Numbered from the stretch's first letter, positions 17,555 to 29,089 are shown. The stretch: 64,000 nt of DNA from Candidatus Thiodiazotropha sp. (ex Monitilora ramsayi) (GCA_025655575.1 JAHXIP010000014.1:1-64000); one strand, 5' to 3'. Translations and numbers: made by a program. The notes: generated by a model from the letters alone, not told the origin.

Positions 17555-18163
17555 ATGGAAAAGGATCAGTCGGATCAGCCGACAGAGACAAATGATGAAT
17601 TAGAGGCGGAAGTGGTTGAAGCGCCAATAGATGAAGGCACGAGTGAGGCTCAGTCTGAGCAACCGGCAGATGGCGAATTGACCAAGCTGCTGGAGGATGC
17701 GCGAAGCAAGGCGGATGAGCATTGGGATCAGCTGATGCGCACCCGGGCGGAGCTGGAGAATCTGCGTAAGCGAAACCAGCGGGATCTGGAAAATGCGCAC
17801 AAGTTTGCCCTCGAGAAGTTCTCCCAGGAACTGCTTCAGGTTTGGGACAGCCTGGAATTGGGCCACCAAGCGGCTCAGGATGAGCAGGCAGATATACCGA
17901 AATTGCGCGAAGGTACAGAACTGACGCTGAAGCTACTGACTGATGTCATGCAGAAAAATGGCATTGAACAGGTTGACCCCGATGGCCAACCTTTCGATCC
18001 TGAGTATCATCAGGCGATGTCAATGCAGGAGCGCGAGGATGTCGCGCCAAATACCGTTGTTGCCGTGGTGCAGAAAGGCTATCTACTCAATGGCCGATTG
18101 CTGCGGCCCGCGATGGTCATGGTATCCAAGGCGGGTGCCCCGACAGTCGACGAAAAGGCTTGA
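17555..18163 (+). CDS. grpE: nucleotide exchange factor GrpE
   Basis: 202 residues. GrpE releases ADP from DnaK. The first 45 residues are acidic and probably disordered. Then comes the long dimerisation helix, and the C-terminal beta domain starts near [20 protein letters not shown] and ends [20 protein letters not shown], both signature stretches. It follows hrcA and precedes dnaK with an 82-base gap that contains a hairpin (18176-18194), so some message may end or be processed there. Confidence 0.97.
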   Translation: MEKDQSDQPTETNDELEAEVVEAPIDEGTSEAQSEQPADGELTKLLEDARSKADEHWDQLMRTRAELENLRKRNQRDLENAHKFALEKFSQELLQVWDSLELGHQAAQDEQADIPKLREGTELTLKLLTDVMQKNGIEQVDPDGQPFDPEYHQAMSMQEREDVAPNTVVAVVQKGYLLNGRLLRPAMVMVSKAGAPTVDEKA

Positions 18164-18175
18164 ATAACCGGTAGT

Positions 18176-18194
18176 TGACCCCACATAAGGGTCA
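18176..18194 (+). terminator. hairpin between grpE and dnaK
   Basis: TGACCC-CACATAA-GGGTCA forms a 6-bp stem. The following sequence is AT-rich but has no clean T-run. It could attenuate or process the hrcA-grpE-dnaK transcript. Confidence 0.35.
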
Positions 18195-18245
18195 GTCAAC
18201 AAAATTTTATCTTACTCAATAGAAGAATTTGGAGAATTAATCGTT

Positions 18246-20183
18246 ATGGCCAAGATCATTGGTATCGACCTGGGAACCACCAACTCCTGCGTAGCAGTGA
18301 TGGAAGGTGACACCACCAAGGTCATCGAAAACAGCGAAGGTGACCGCACCACACCATCCATCATTGCCTACTCCAATGAGGGTGAAATTCTCGTCGGCCA
18401 GTCGGCCAAGCGTCAGGCGGTCACCAATCCACAGAACACCTTGTTTGCCATCAAGCGTTTGATCGGGCGTATGTTCAAAGACGACGTGGTGCAACGCGAT
18501 GTGGACATGGTGCCCTACAAGATTGTCGAGGCAGACAACGGTGATGCCTGGGTTGAGGTGAACGGCAAGAAGATGGCGCCACCAGAAATCGCTGCCAAGA
18601 TTCTGCAGAAGATGAAGAAGACGGCAGAGGACTATCTGGGCGAGACCGTGACCGAGGCGGTTATCACGGTACCGGCTTACTTTAACGACTCCCAACGTCA
18701 GGCGACCAAGGATGCCGGCCGCATTGCCGGTCTAGAAGTCAAGCGTATTATCAATGAGCCGACAGCGGCTGCACTGGCCTACGGCATGGACAAGAAGCGC
18801 GGCGATCAGACCCTGGCGGTCTACGACCTGGGTGGCGGCACTTTCGATATCTCCATCATCGAGATCGCCGAGATCGACGGCGAGCATCAGTTTGAGGTAC
18901 TTTCCACCAACGGTGACACCTTCCTCGGTGGTGAAGATTTCGATATGCGCATCATCGACCACTTGGTCGAGGAGTTCAAAAAGGATCAGGGTTTTGATCT
19001 GCGTAACGACCCGCTGGCACTGCAGCGTCTGAAAGAGGGAGCTGAGAAGGCCAAGATCGAGCTCTCCTCCAGCCAGCAGACCGATATCAATCTGCCTTAC
19101 ATCACGGCGGATGCCAGTGGCCCGAAACATCTCAATATCAAACTGACGCGCGCCAAGCTGGAAGCATTGGTGGACGATTTGGTAACCCGTACTATTGAAC
19201 CTTGTAAGTTGGCCTTGAAAGATGCCGGCATCAGCGCGGACAAGATTGATGAGGTGATCCTGGTCGGCGGCCAGAGCCGTATGCCAAAGGTACAGGAAGC
19301 GGTGAAGGACTTCTTCGGCAAAGAGGCCCGTAAAGACGTCAACCCGGATGAGGCGGTCGCCATTGGTGCAGCCATTCAGGGCGGTGTATTGGGCGGCGAT
19401 GTGAAAGATGTCCTGTTGCTCGACGTTACCCCGCTATCACTGGGTATCGAGACCCTGGGCGGTGTGATGACCAAGCTGATCGAGAAGAACACCACCATTC
19501 CGACCAGTGCATCCCAGGTTTTCTCTACCGCAGATGACAACCAGACCGCCGTGACGGTACATGTGCTGCAGGGTGAGCGTGAACAGGCCGGAGCCAACAA
19601 GTCACTGGGTCGCTTCGATCTCAGCGATATTCCACCGGCACCCCGTGGCGTACCGCAGGTTGAGGTCAGCTTCGATATCGACGCAAACGGTATCCTGAAT
19701 GTGTCCGCCAAGGACAAGGCAACCGGCAAAGAGCAGTCGATCGTCATCAAGGCCTCCTCCGGTCTCAGTGATGATGAAGTGAGCCGGATGGTCCAGGATG
19801 CTGAGGCCCATGCGGACGAAGACCGCAAGTTCCATGAGCTCATCGGTGCACGGAACCAGGCTGATACCATGATCCATGCCACCAAAAAGTCCATGGAGGA
19901 GTTGGGCGACGACAAGCTGGAGGCTGGTGAGAAAGAGAGCATTGAAGCGGCGATCAAGGATCTCGAAGAGATCATGAAGGGCGACGATAAGGATGCTATC
20001 GAAGCCAAGACAAAGACGTTGGCCGAGGCCTCGGGCAAGATGGCCGAGCGCCTGTACGCTGAGAAGGGTGCCGAGGCCGGTGCGGCGGATGCTCCTGCTG
20101 AAGAGCCGCAGGGCTCGGCGGGCAAGGCTGATGATGATGTTGTCGATGCCGAGTTTGAAGAGGTTAAGGACAACAAAAACTAA
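18246..20183 (+). CDS. dnaK: chaperone DnaK (Hsp70)
   Basis: 645 residues, standard for DnaK. The N-terminal ATPase begins [32 protein letters not shown] and [12 protein letters not shown] are the nucleotide-binding elements. The substrate domain follows near residue 390, and the C-terminal tail ends [15 protein letters not shown]. It folds proteins with DnaJ and GrpE. A strong terminator follows, and dnaJ starts 140 bases downstream. The only CIRCE site in the block is before hrcA; none is seen directly before dnaK. Confidence 0.98.
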   Translation: MAKIIGIDLGTTNSCVAVMEGDTTKVIENSEGDRTTPSIIAYSNEGEILVGQSAKRQAVTNPQNTLFAIKRLIGRMFKDDVVQRDVDMVPYKIVEADNGDAWVEVNGKKMAPPEIAAKILQKMKKTAEDYLGETVTEAVITVPAYFNDSQRQATKDAGRIAGLEVKRIINEPTAAALAYGMDKKRGDQTLAVYDLGGGTFDISIIEIAEIDGEHQFEVLSTNGDTFLGGEDFDMRIIDHLVEEFKKDQGFDLRNDPLALQRLKEGAEKAKIELSSSQQTDINLPYITADASGPKHLNIKLTRAKLEALVDDLVTRTIEPCKLALKDAGISADKIDEVILVGGQSRMPKVQEAVKDFFGKEARKDVNPDEAVAIGAAIQGGVLGGDVKDVLLLDVTPLSLGIETLGGVMTKLIEKNTTIPTSASQVFSTADDNQTAVTVHVLQGEREQAGANKSLGRFDLSDIPPAPRGVPQVEVSFDIDANGILNVSAKDKATGKEQSIVIKASSGLSDDEVSRMVQDAEAHADEDRKFHELIGARNQADTMIHATKKSMEELGDDKLEAGEKESIEAAIKDLEEIMKGDDKDAIEAKTKTLAEASGKMAERLYAEKGAEAGAADAPAEEPQGSAGKADDDVVDAEFEEVKDNKN

Positions 20184-20204
20184 ACGGTAAAAAAATAGCC
20201 CGAC

Positions 20205-20242
20205 AAACCGCACATCGGCCATTGGTCGATGTGCGGTTTTTG
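20205..20242 (+). terminator. dnaK intrinsic terminator
   Basis: A 13-bp stem (20205-20217 with 20227-20239, core CCGCACATCG and CGATGTGCGG) encloses a short loop and runs into TTTTT. It should end or reduce transcription after dnaK, lowering dnaJ relative to dnaK. Confidence 0.8.
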
Positions 20243-20323
20243 GCGTTAAGCGCAACAGTCGCTTAGCGCAAACCGTGACAATACATTCGTAGTATTTAAA
20301 GAACAGAAGTAACAGAATCAATT

Positions 20324-21472
20324 ATGGCAAAACGCGACTATTATGAGGTGCTTGGCGTCAATAAAAACGCCAGTGAGGCTGAGATCAAGAAAGCCTATCG
20401 GCGACTTGCCATGAAGTATCACCCTGATCGGAACACGGGGGACGTAAGCACAGAGGCAGAGAGTAATTTTAAGGAGGCCAAGGAAGCCTACGAAATTCTC
20501 TCCGATGGACAAAAACGTGCGGCTTATGACCAGTTTGGGCACGCTGGTGTCGATCCCAGCATGGGAGCTGGTCCAGGTGGGTTTAGCGGTGCAGGCGGTG
20601 CGAGTTTTTCGGATATCTTCGGTGATGTTTTCGGAGATATCTTCAGTGGCGGCGGTGGTAGAGGTGGCTCTCGTGTGCATCGGGGGGCGGATCTGCGCTA
20701 CAACCTACAGTTGTCCCTGGAGGATGCCGTAGCGGGGACCACCGTGAAGATTCGCGTACCTACCCTGGTGGTTTGCGATACCTGCCGAGGCAGTGGTGCA
20801 AAAAAGGGCTCCAAACCGAAAACCTGTGATACCTGTGCCGGCCATGGACAGGTAAGAATGCAGCAAGGCTTTTTCTCAGTACAGCAGACCTGTCCCCGTT
20901 GTCATGGTAAGGGAACCGTGATCGATGATCCCTGTTCTAGCTGCCATGGTCAGGGGCGTGTCGAGGAGCACAAGACCCTCTCTGTCAAAGTGCCACCCGG
21001 CGTCGATTCCGGAGATCGTATTCGACTTGCCGGTGAAGGTGAAGCAGGAGAGAGTGGTGGCCCGGCCGGAGATCTCTATGTCCAGGTGGCCGTGAAGCCC
21101 CATGAGATTTTTACCCGCGAAGACAGCAATCTTTTCTGTGAAGTGCCGATCAGTTTTGTCACTGCTGCCCTGGGTGGAGAGCTGGAAGTGCCCACACTGA
21201 ACGGCAAGGTGATGCTGAAGATTCCACCGGGCACCCAAACCGGCCGGATGTTCCGCATGCGCAGTAAAGGTGTCAAACCCGTTCGGGGTGGCGCTGTCGG
21301 TGACCTGCTGTGCCGGGTTCTGGTCGAGACACCCGTGAAGCTGACTTCTGAGCAAGAGGAACTGTTACGCACCTTCGACGAGACCATGAAGCGGGGTGGT
21401 GCTAAACACAGTCCTCACTCCACTGGTTGGGTGGATGGCGTAAAGAAATTTTTTGAGAACATGGGATTCTGA
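20324..21472 (+). CDS. dnaJ: chaperone DnaJ (Hsp40)
   Basis: 382 residues, a full type I DnaJ. The J domain carries HPD (MKYHPDRN) near residue 33. A Gly/Phe-rich linker with several GG runs follows, then four zinc motifs of CxxCxGxG type, for example CDTCRGSG and CPRCHGKG. The C-terminal substrate domains end with KFFENMGF. It stimulates DnaK ATPase. dnaK lies upstream behind a terminator and dapB follows 170 bases later. Confidence 0.98.
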   Translation: MAKRDYYEVLGVNKNASEAEIKKAYRRLAMKYHPDRNTGDVSTEAESNFKEAKEAYEILSDGQKRAAYDQFGHAGVDPSMGAGPGGFSGAGGASFSDIFGDVFGDIFSGGGGRGGSRVHRGADLRYNLQLSLEDAVAGTTVKIRVPTLVVCDTCRGSGAKKGSKPKTCDTCAGHGQVRMQQGFFSVQQTCPRCHGKGTVIDDPCSSCHGQGRVEEHKTLSVKVPPGVDSGDRIRLAGEGEAGESGGPAGDLYVQVAVKPHEIFTREDSNLFCEVPISFVTAALGGELEVPTLNGKVMLKIPPGTQTGRMFRMRSKGVKPVRGGAVGDLLCRVLVETPVKLTSEQEELLRTFDETMKRGGAKHSPHSTGWVDGVKKFFENMGF

Positions 21473-21630
21473 CGATCTTGAATGGTTGTTGCGGCCATGA
21501 CGGACAGATTTTATCCAGCACGGGTTTCGTACATGAGTTCAAGTTCAAGTGTTTTCGCAGCTGACTATTTTATTTTCATAAAAATCAGTTAGATATTAAC
21601 TGTTCATCGCAAACAATCTCCAACCTTTAA

Positions 21631-22446
<816 letters not shown>

Positions 22447-22488
22447 CGGGAATATCAATCTCGCTCATCTCTCACTTAGGACGTGGAT

Positions 22489-22971
22489 TTGCAGCATTAC
22501 AGATATATTTTCTCCCTGATGGTGCTGCTGTTGCTCGGCATTCTCGCTGGGTGTGGTGATGAACCTGTCACACCCGAAGTGGCATTGACACGTCTCATAG
22601 AGGCGGGGGAAGAAGCCGTAGAAGTCCGCGACCTGTCTTCAGCCATGGCACTGGTTGATCCGGAATATTCTGATGCCCGCGGGAATGGCTGGCCACAACT
22701 GAGAGGTCTGTTGGCTGGCTATTTCATCCGGCACCCGTCGATCTATGTGATTTCAAAAATTGATCGTATCGAGTTGGTGAGTGATCGGGAAGCTGACGTT
22801 CTGGTCTACGCAGGTCTGGCGGGTTCCGCACAGGAGGCTTCAGGCCCCCTGACCGGGTGGCGGGGTAATCTACTACGCCTCGATCTTGGTTTTATACTCA
22901 ATGATGACGGAGATTGGCTTCTGCAACGAGCCGCCTGGCGCTCTGCCAGGCGTGATGATTTCACCCAATAG
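22489..22971 (+). CDS. predicted lipoprotein, about 160 aa
   Basis: A signal peptide and lipobox (LLGILAGC, cysteine near residue 22) show an exported lipoprotein. The mature part, with SAMALVDPEYSDARGNGWPQL and a final LQRAAWRSARRDDF, looks like a small alpha/beta NTF2-like domain, but I do not recognise the family. The start is TTG at 22489 with AGGA seven bases upstream; the GTG at 22483 is too close to that site. It follows dapB by about 40 bases and may be co-transcribed. Confidence 0.7.
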   Translation: MQHYRYIFSLMVLLLLGILAGCGDEPVTPEVALTRLIEAGEEAVEVRDLSSAMALVDPEYSDARGNGWPQLRGLLAGYFIRHPSIYVISKIDRIELVSDREADVLVYAGLAGSAQEASGPLTGWRGNLLRLDLGFILNDDGDWLLQRAAWRSARRDDFTQ

Positions 22972-23034
22972 TCGGAGTTGGCCCGTATTCTGCAATTGAT
23001 CTCTCGAAAAGATCAGCATTGGACGGGTTAGCCT

Positions 23035-24006
23035 ATGTCTCAGTTTGCAATGATGATCCCCATGCAGGGGAGTGGCGCAAGCCAAAAAACAGCGGGTACT
23101 ACACAGTTACAAACCTCGGGAGAGGCAGATGCCATGGGCCTCTCCTTTTCAAGGGCTTTAGAGGATCTCGCCGAAACAAACCCCAACGGAGCCGCCTTGC
23201 TGCTGGCGCTGCAACAGATGGGCATGCTTTCGAATACACCGGCAATCCCTCAGGCTAGCGGCAGTTTGCTGCCGCAAATCGGGGAATTGGGCGGCAAGCC
23301 CTTGCCGTTACCAGATACAGTTCAATTGAGCAGCCTGCAAAGTCTCCCTCTACAAGATGTGGAGGTGCTTAATCCACAACAAATGCTCCCATCCATGGCC
23401 GGCAAGATGTTGAAAGTGGATTCAGCCCAGGTGCTTGCCACTGCCGGATTAGTGGGTGGAGAGGTCTCGCAATCTCTGGATGTCAGGGGGTTGGGGGATT
23501 TTAACAATCAATTATTCGGGCTTGGCATGGGTAGTCAAACATCACTCTCTTCAGTGAATACCAAGCCAATGATCACACTTCCGCTACAGGTTCCCGTCGG
23601 TCAGGCCGGATGGGATAGCGCCGTAGGTGAACGGATTCAGTGGATGGTGAGTCGACAGGTGCAATCGGCGGAGATAAAACTCACTCCGCCCAATTTGGGG
23701 CCGTTAGAGATAAAACTCTCAGTGCAGAATGACCAGACCAACGTCAGCTTTGTTGCTGCTCATGCAACCACCCGGGATGCTCTGGAAGCGGCAATTCCCC
23801 GTTTGCGGGAGATGTTCGGTGAGATAAATCTAAATCTGGCCAATGTGGATGTGAGTCAGCAACAGGCTGGTGAATCTCATGCCAGGAATGGTGAAGCATC
23901 GGGAGAGAGCGATCACTATCAAGAGGGTTCTGACGGGGAAACCTGGGAACCGGATAGGCACGTCGTGAGGATGCAGAGTCAGGGAATGGTTGATACCTAC
24001 GCCTGA
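23035..24006 (+). CDS. FliK-like hook-length control C-terminal domain protein
   Basis: 323 residues. The first 200 are low in conserved structure, with many Ser, Gly, Leu and Gln residues, as in the variable ruler of FliK. The last 120 contain IQWMVSRQVQSAEIKLTPPNLGPLEI and SFVAAHATTRDALEAAIPRLREMF, the typical Flg_hook (FliK C-terminal) switch domain. No other flagellar or needle-type secretion genes are in the window, so its partners are unknown. It may be a paralogue or serve flagella encoded elsewhere. No signal peptide is present. Confidence 0.78.
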   Translation: MSQFAMMIPMQGSGASQKTAGTTQLQTSGEADAMGLSFSRALEDLAETNPNGAALLLALQQMGMLSNTPAIPQASGSLLPQIGELGGKPLPLPDTVQLSSLQSLPLQDVEVLNPQQMLPSMAGKMLKVDSAQVLATAGLVGGEVSQSLDVRGLGDFNNQLFGLGMGSQTSLSSVNTKPMITLPLQVPVGQAGWDSAVGERIQWMVSRQVQSAEIKLTPPNLGPLEIKLSVQNDQTNVSFVAAHATTRDALEAAIPRLREMFGEINLNLANVDVSQQQAGESHARNGEASGESDHYQEGSDGETWEPDRHVVRMQSQGMVDTYA

Positions 24007-24172
24007 GAAACAGCTATTTACAGGGATTTTTACCTGACGTGACTTATGGCCTTTTCTCATTCTGATCTGCCGCAGTAAGTGCGGTCAATTGTGTAATCAT
24101 CGGCCAGACTATTTCAAACTGGCCTTGAGTAGGAGAAAATGGCGTTCCATAGGTGAGCAACCGGAACGTCAT

Positions 24173-24460
24173 ATGCGTATCATCAAACTCTCTTTACTCA
24201 TGATCGTCATGCTTTTGGGTGTGGTTTTTACCGTACTAAACGCCGAACCGGTGCAGTTCAATTACTATTTCGGCAACCGCCAGGTACCTTTGTCCCTGAT
24301 CATGACCGGAGCGCTGGGTGCGGGAGCCTTGCTCGGCGTCCTTTCCTGTATGGGACTGATGTTCGGTCTAAAACGGGAAAATCTCTCGCTCAAACGACAA
24401 AGCCAAATGGCTAGCCAGGAAGTGAATAACTTGCGCGCTTTGCCTTTGAAGGATCGATAA
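24173..24460 (+). CDS. lapA: LapA family membrane protein
   Basis: 95 residues with two membrane segments, near residues 4-22 and 43-63, followed by a short coiled tail. In E. coli LapA (YciS) works with LapB in regulating lipopolysaccharide synthesis through LpxC. The signature VFTVLNAEPVQFNYYFG is present. The ATG at 24173 is preferred because the upstream frame (24089) adds a non-homologous stretch. lapB starts about 100 bases later. The usual upstream neighbour ihfB is missing here. Confidence 0.88.
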   Translation: MRIIKLSLLMIVMLLGVVFTVLNAEPVQFNYYFGNRQVPLSLIMTGALGAGALLGVLSCMGLMFGLKRENLSLKRQSQMASQEVNNLRALPLKDR

Positions 24461-24558
24461 GCGGGCTTCAGCCATGTCCCCGAATTACCCACCTTTAGCC
24501 AGTATGAATATCGGGCCACAGTTGCCCATATCGGCTTTTAATGATTGGGTGGCAGCTG

Positions 24559-25743
24559 ATGATTGAATTCCTGCTTCTGCTGCTTCCGGTAGCTGCTGCA
24601 TCTGGTTGGTACGCGGCACGAAAAAGCCTGCGGACAAAACAGCAGAAACAGCCGCAAGAGATCTCCCCGGTCTATTTCAAAGGCCTCAATTATCTGCTCA
24701 ATGAGCAGCAGGACAAAGCGATAGACCTCTTTATCAAGATGCTGGAGGTGGACAGCGATACGGTTGAAACGCATTTGGCATTGGGTAATCTCTTTCGGCG
24801 TCGTGGAGAAGTTGATCGTGCGATTCGTATTCATCAGAACCTGATCGCCCGACCCAGTCTCAACCGGGAACAGCGGGCACAGGCACTGCTGGAACTTGGC
24901 CAAGACTACATGAGAGCCGGTTTATTCGATCGGGCGGAGAATCTTTTTCTCGAACTCACTGAACTGAAGCTCTTCAACGAACAGGCCTATATCAATCTAT
25001 TGGAGATCTATCAGCAGGAGAAAGATTGGCATCGTTGCCTGGAAGTGGCCACGCATATCAGCCACACACGAAATCCTGCACTGAACAATGCCGTGGCGCA
25101 TTTCTATTGTGAATTGGCGGAGGAGCAGCTGCGCCAGCAACATGTCGGGGCAGCTGAAAACTATCTCAAGCGTGCCCATCAAGTCACACGTAGCCATGTG
25201 AGGGCTACCATGCTGCAAGGTGAGATTGAGCTGGCGCGGGGTGAGTGCAAGGGTGTGATCAAACTCTTGAAGCGCATAGAAGAGAAGGACACTGCCTACC
25301 TTTCCGAGATTCTGCCTACCATCGTTGGCTGTTACCGGAAAATGGGACAACAACAGGAGCTTTTCGCCTATCTGCAGGAGATCTATAAGCGTCACGAATG
25401 TACAGAGGCAGTACTTTATCTCGCAGAGATGACATTGGAGAATGAGGGTGAGGGCGCTGCTGTGGATATGGTGCTCAAGCATCTGTCCGATCATCCGGAT
25501 CTAAAGGGCCTGGAACGCTTGGTCAGACTGAATCTGTTGCGTGGCGAGGAGAGCCCGAGAGAGACCCTGGAAGTACTGCTGAAGTCTGTGCACAAACTTA
25601 TCGAGAAACAGCCCGCCTTTCTGTGTGAACAGTGTGGGTATACGGCAAGGAAACTTCATTGGCACTGCCCAAGCTGTAAAACCTGGGGAAGCATCAAACC
25701 GGTACATGGCCTGGCAAGGGGTGCGGCATTGGTCGGGCAGTAA
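24559..25743 (+). CDS. lapB: lipopolysaccharide assembly protein LapB
   Basis: About 394 residues. An N-terminal membrane anchor (IEFLLLLLPVAAASGWYAA) is followed by TPR helices. The C-terminal rubredoxin-like zinc module reads CEQCGYTARKLHWHCPSCKTWG. LapB guides FtsH to LpxC and so balances lipid A synthesis. The ATG at 24559 has GGGTGG at a six-base spacing and matches the family start (MLEL...), so it is preferred to the ATG at 24541. It sits with lapA upstream and pyrF 70 bases downstream, as in many gammaproteobacteria. Confidence 0.93.
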   Translation: MIEFLLLLLPVAAASGWYAARKSLRTKQQKQPQEISPVYFKGLNYLLNEQQDKAIDLFIKMLEVDSDTVETHLALGNLFRRRGEVDRAIRIHQNLIARPSLNREQRAQALLELGQDYMRAGLFDRAENLFLELTELKLFNEQAYINLLEIYQQEKDWHRCLEVATHISHTRNPALNNAVAHFYCELAEEQLRQQHVGAAENYLKRAHQVTRSHVRATMLQGEIELARGECKGVIKLLKRIEEKDTAYLSEILPTIVGCYRKMGQQQELFAYLQEIYKRHECTEAVLYLAEMTLENEGEGAAVDMVLKHLSDHPDLKGLERLVRLNLLRGEESPRETLEVLLKSVHKLIEKQPAFLCEQCGYTARKLHWHCPSCKTWGSIKPVHGLARGAALVGQ

Positions 25744-25812
25744 AATCCAGTACACTCACACCTACAGACATCACACTGACTGACCCTTGGGGCAACGAGG
25801 AAAATAAGATAT

Positions 25813-26520
25813 ATGCAACACTCAGAGGCTAGAGTTATCGTCGCTTTGGATTATCCCAATCAGGCAAAAGCTGAAGAGCTGGTGGACAGGCTGGACCCAG
25901 CTTTGTGTCACTTAAAGGTGGGCAAGGAGATGTTCACCCGCTTTGGACCACCGTTTGTGGAGAGTCTGAGAAAGCGGGGTTTTGAGATCTTTCTCGATCT
26001 GAAATTTCACGATATTCCCAATACCGTGGCGGCTGCCTGTGATGCGGCTGCTGATCTGGAAGTATGGATGATGAATCTTCATGCATCAGGAGGACGTCGC
26101 ATGATGGTAGCGGCTCGGGAACGACTGGAACAGAGGAGCCATAAACCGTTACTGGTAGCCGTTACCATTCTCACCAGTCTGTCTGAAGAGGATATTGCTG
26201 AAGTGGGCTTTCAGGGCGAACCGGCAGAAAATGTCCTGCGGTTGGCAAATCTTACAAAGGCCGCCGGTCTTGATGGTGTTGTTTGTTCCCCCCTGGAAGC
26301 GGTAGAGATTCGCCGCCAGATCGGTGATGAATTCAAGTTGGTGACACCTGGCGTCAGGCCCAAGACAGCAACCCAGGATGATCAGCGCCGGGTCATGACG
26401 CCGGGCGAGGCAATAACCGCAGGTTCGAGCTATCTGGTGGTGGGTCGACCGATCACAGCCGCATCAGATCCGATTCAGGCACTTAAGGCGATCAATGCTG
26501 AGATTGATGACCGGCTATAA
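25813..26520 (+). CDS. pyrF: orotidine 5'-phosphate decarboxylase
   Basis: 235 residues, the normal length. It makes UMP from OMP in pyrimidine synthesis. The catalytic [11 protein letters not shown] (Asp-Lys-Asp type) is intact near residue 61, and the phosphate-binding VTPGVRP and YLVVGRPI are present. It follows lapB by about 70 bases and is probably in that operon, a known association. A short palindrome (ACTGAC-A-GTCAGT, 26569-26581) lies between it and galU. Confidence 0.97.
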   Translation: MQHSEARVIVALDYPNQAKAEELVDRLDPALCHLKVGKEMFTRFGPPFVESLRKRGFEIFLDLKFHDIPNTVAAACDAAADLEVWMMNLHASGGRRMMVAARERLEQRSHKPLLVAVTILTSLSEEDIAEVGFQGEPAENVLRLANLTKAAGLDGVVCSPLEAVEIRRQIGDEFKLVTPGVRPKTATQDDQRRVMTPGEAITAGSSYLVVGRPITAASDPIQALKAINAEIDDRL

Positions 26521-26568
26521 GAACTTACATTGACAGTCTATTTTAGCCCCCATACCCTATTTCAAATG

Positions 26569-26581
26569 ACTGACAGTCAGT
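26569..26581. promoter_or_regulatory. palindrome upstream of galU
   Basis: ACTGAC-A-GTCAGT is a 13-bp palindrome about 20 bases before galU. It may be an operator or a small hairpin; support is weak. Confidence 0.25.
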
Positions 26582-26601
26582 GATGCATCTCAGGAGCAAT
26601 G

Positions 26602-27486
26602 ATGAGTAAGAGAATAAGAAAGGCAGTTTTTCCCGTGGCCGGTCTGGGTACACGCTTTCTTCCGGCAACCAAAGCAAATCCCAAAGAGATGCTCCCTGTA
26701 GTGGACAAGCCACTGATCCAATACGCAGCCGAGGAGGCGGAGGAGGCTGGGGTCGATGCGCTGGTTTTTGTCACTGGCCGAAATAAGCGATCGATACCCG
26801 ATCATTTTGACAAGGCCTACGAACTGGAGTCTGAACTTAAGGGGGCAGGCAAAACCGAATTGTTGAACAAGGTTCAGAATGTGTTGCCTGCGAATGTGGA
26901 CTGTATCTATCTACGTCAGGCTGAAGCCTTAGGCCTGGGACATGCGGTACTCTGTGCCGAGTCGGTGGTGGGTGATGAACCCTTTGCCGTTATCCTGGCC
27001 GATGACCTGATACGCGGTGATGATGGGGTTGGTGCCATTGCACAGATGAGCAAGATCTATGAACGCTATCAATGCAGTGTGATCCTGGTCGAGGAAGTGC
27101 CACCAGAGGAGACACACAAATACGGCATCGTTGAGATTGAGGACGATGATGGTGAAACGGCGATTATCACTTCCATCGTTGAAAAGCCAAAACCGGAGGT
27201 TGCACCCTCTAACCTGGCGGTGGTCGGACGATATATTTTGACGCCACGTATCTTTGCCCTGCTCAAACAGACAGGACGTGGTGCTGGAGGGGAGATTCAG
27301 CTGACCGATGCGATTGCCGAGTTACTCAAATACGAAAAAGTCCGCGCCTACCGGGTAAAAGGTAAACGTTACGATTGTGGCAGCAAGCTGGGGTATCTGG
27401 AAGCGACAGTGGAGTATGGCCTGTCGCATGCTGAGCTGGGTGATGATTTCAATGCCTATCTCAAGGATTTGGCTGAGAAACTCTGA
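26602..27486 (+). CDS. galU: UTP-glucose-1-phosphate uridylyltransferase
   Basis: 294 residues. It makes UDP-glucose from UTP and glucose 1-phosphate, feeding exopolysaccharide, LPS and osmolyte synthesis. The start [21 protein letters not shown] is the nucleotide-binding signature, and [19 protein letters not shown] and ADDLI hold other active-site residues. Two ATG codons adjoin (26599 and 26602); the second has the better distance from GGAG. It diverts glucose 1-phosphate that the glgC route would otherwise use for glycogen. A terminator follows. Confidence 0.95.
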   Translation: MSKRIRKAVFPVAGLGTRFLPATKANPKEMLPVVDKPLIQYAAEEAEEAGVDALVFVTGRNKRSIPDHFDKAYELESELKGAGKTELLNKVQNVLPANVDCIYLRQAEALGLGHAVLCAESVVGDEPFAVILADDLIRGDDGVGAIAQMSKIYERYQCSVILVEEVPPEETHKYGIVEIEDDDGETAIITSIVEKPKPEVAPSNLAVVGRYILTPRIFALLKQTGRGAGGEIQLTDAIAELLKYEKVRAYRVKGKRYDCGSKLGYLEATVEYGLSHAELGDDFNAYLKDLAEKL

Positions 27487-27514
27487 TAAGGAACACTGCT
27501 TCTGGAAAAAAGAA

Positions 27515-27538
27515 GGCCGCAGATATTGCGGCCTTTTT
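27515..27538. terminator. bidirectional terminator between galU and tRNA-Glu
   Basis: GGCCGCA-GATAT-TGCGGCC followed by TTTTT on the plus strand ends galU. On the minus strand the same stem is followed by TTCTTTTTT after the tRNA. It should serve both convergent genes. Confidence 0.85.
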
Positions 27539-27542
27539 CGTT

Positions 27543-27617
27543 TGGTACTCCCTAGGGGACTCGAACCCCTGTTACCGGCGTGAGAGGCCAGCGTCCTAAC
27601 CACTAGACGAAGGGAGC
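27543..27617 (-). tRNA. tRNA-Glu (anticodon CTC)
   Basis: A 75-base tRNA with encoded CCA, on the minus strand. The acceptor GCTCCCT pairs with AGGGAGT, the last pair being G1-U72. The anticodon stem CTGGC-GCCGG holds loop CTCTCAC, so the anticodon is CTC, reading GAG. The T arm is CAGGGG-TTCGAGT-CCCCTA. It ends close to the shared terminator with galU. Confidence 0.95.
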
Positions 27618-27703
27618 AGTTTAATGAGAAAGGCGGTATTATACTGACTTGGTTGCCAGGCTCAATCACCTGGTTCATTTTTTTATCTCTAGTGGTCTGA
27701 CAT

Positions 27704-29089
27704 TTGAAACAAGCTACCAGGTGGCTGAAAAAGAAATTGAGCGGATTTGTCAGCGGTTCCGCTGCGAAAAGCTCAACCGGAAGCTGTGCCATCCCGACAC
27801 CGATCAGCATCCCCAGAGATGAGCACAATATTTCCCGCGCCAATATCAGTCGGAATGCGGTCAAAGTGCTCTATCGCCTGAATAGTGCGGGTTATCAAGC
27901 CTATTTAGTGGGCGGTGGTGTGCGCGATCTCCTGCTGGGACGTGAACCGAAAGATTTCGATGTGGCGACCGATGCATCACCGGAGCAGGTCAAGTCGGTC
28001 TTCAATAATTGCCGCCTGATCGGGCGCCGCTTTCGTTTGGCACATGTTCATTTTGGACGCGAAATTATCGAAGTGGCCACCTTCCGCAGTAACCAGGAAG
28101 CAGCAAAACAGGATGATCGACAGCTGGAAAACGGCAGAATTCTTCGCGACAACGTCTACGGGACACTGGAAGAGGATGCCCAGCGTCGGGATTTCACCAT
28201 CAATGCCCTCTACTACGGAGTAGAGGACTTCTCAGTCATCGATTATGCCGGTGGCATCGATGATCTGCATAACGGCGTGATCCGCCTGCTGGGAGATCCC
28301 GAAAGCCGTTTCAGGGAAGATCCAGTCAGACTCCTGCGCGCAGTGCGTTTTGCCGCCAAACTTGGATTCATTATTGAACCGGCTACAGAAGCGCCGATGA
28401 ATCGTCTGGCGGTTCTGTTGCAAGACGTGCCGGCAGCACGGTTGTTTGAGGAGGTGCTAAAGTTGTTTCTTGCCGGTACAGCGCTGGAAACATTTGAGAA
28501 GCTGCGCCACTACGATCTTTTTGCTCAGCTCTTCCCGGCTACGGAAGAGGCGCTATCCCATGAGGATCATGAGTTCCCCATTACCTTTGTGAATCGTGGT
28601 TTGCAGAATACCGATAAACGCATCCAGGAGAGAAAGCCGGTTACGCCTGCTTTCTTGTTTGCGGTTTTGTTGTGGGAGCCGGTACGGCTGCGCTCGGAAG
28701 CGTTGCAGGCGTCAGGTACTCATGTGTATGAAGCGGTACAGATTGCCGCTTCGGAGGTGTTGGCCGAGCAGGCCAAGCATATTTCAATCCCTAAACGTTT
28801 CAGTTACCCGATGCGGGATATCTGGCAGTTGCAATCTCGTTTCTGGCAGCACAATGGCAAGCGTCCGCATCGTCTGCGGGGGCATCCCCGGTTCAGAGCC
28901 GCTTACGATTTTCTCCTTTTACGGGCTGAGTCAGGCGAAGTGGATCAGGCCGAGGCTGATTGGTGGACCCGGTTTCAGGAGAGGCAGCCGCAGGAAGAGT
29001 CACCACAGGCAGAAGGACAGCAAACGCAGGGAAGAAAAAGACGGCGCAGACGCCGAAAGCCAAAGAATACTGCAACTGCCGATGATTAA
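27704..29089 (+). CDS. pcnB: polynucleotide adenylyltransferase PcnB
   Basis: 461 residues. It adds poly(A) tails that mark RNA for decay. The nucleotidyltransferase core reads AYLVGGGVRDLLLGREPKDFDVATDA, with the metal-binding DxD, and RRDFTINALYY follows. The C-terminus is very basic (GRKRRRRRRKPKN), as is usual for PcnB. The start at 27704 is a TTG without a clear ribosome binding site, so the first 35 or so residues are doubtful. It overlaps folK by eight bases and leads the folK-dNK-pan operon. Confidence 0.94.
   Translation: MKQATRWLKKKLSGFVSGSAAKSSTGSCAIPTPISIPRDEHNISRANISRNAVKVLYRLNSAGYQAYLVGGGVRDLLLGREPKDFDVATDASPEQVKSVFNNCRLIGRRFRLAHVHFGREIIEVATFRSNQEAAKQDDRQLENGRILRDNVYGTLEEDAQRRDFTINALYYGVEDFSVIDYAGGIDDLHNGVIRLLGDPESRFREDPVRLLRAVRFAAKLGFIIEPATEAPMNRLAVLLQDVPAARLFEEVLKLFLAGTALETFEKLRHYDLFAQLFPATEEALSHEDHEFPITFVNRGLQNTDKRIQERKPVTPAFLFAVLLWEPVRLRSEALQASGTHVYEAVQIAASEVLAEQAKHISIPKRFSYPMRDIWQLQSRFWQHNGKRPHRLRGHPRFRAAYDFLLLRAESGEVDQAEADWWTRFQERQPQEESPQAEGQQTQGRKRRRRRRKPKNTATADD

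Noticed and set aside
19376..20176. Long minus-strand frame opposite dnaK
   Set aside because: It is the shadow of a highly conserved gene; the protein is serine-rich with no motif.
28596..29081. Upstream extension of folK
   Set aside because: It reads pcnB in another frame; homology starts at 29082.
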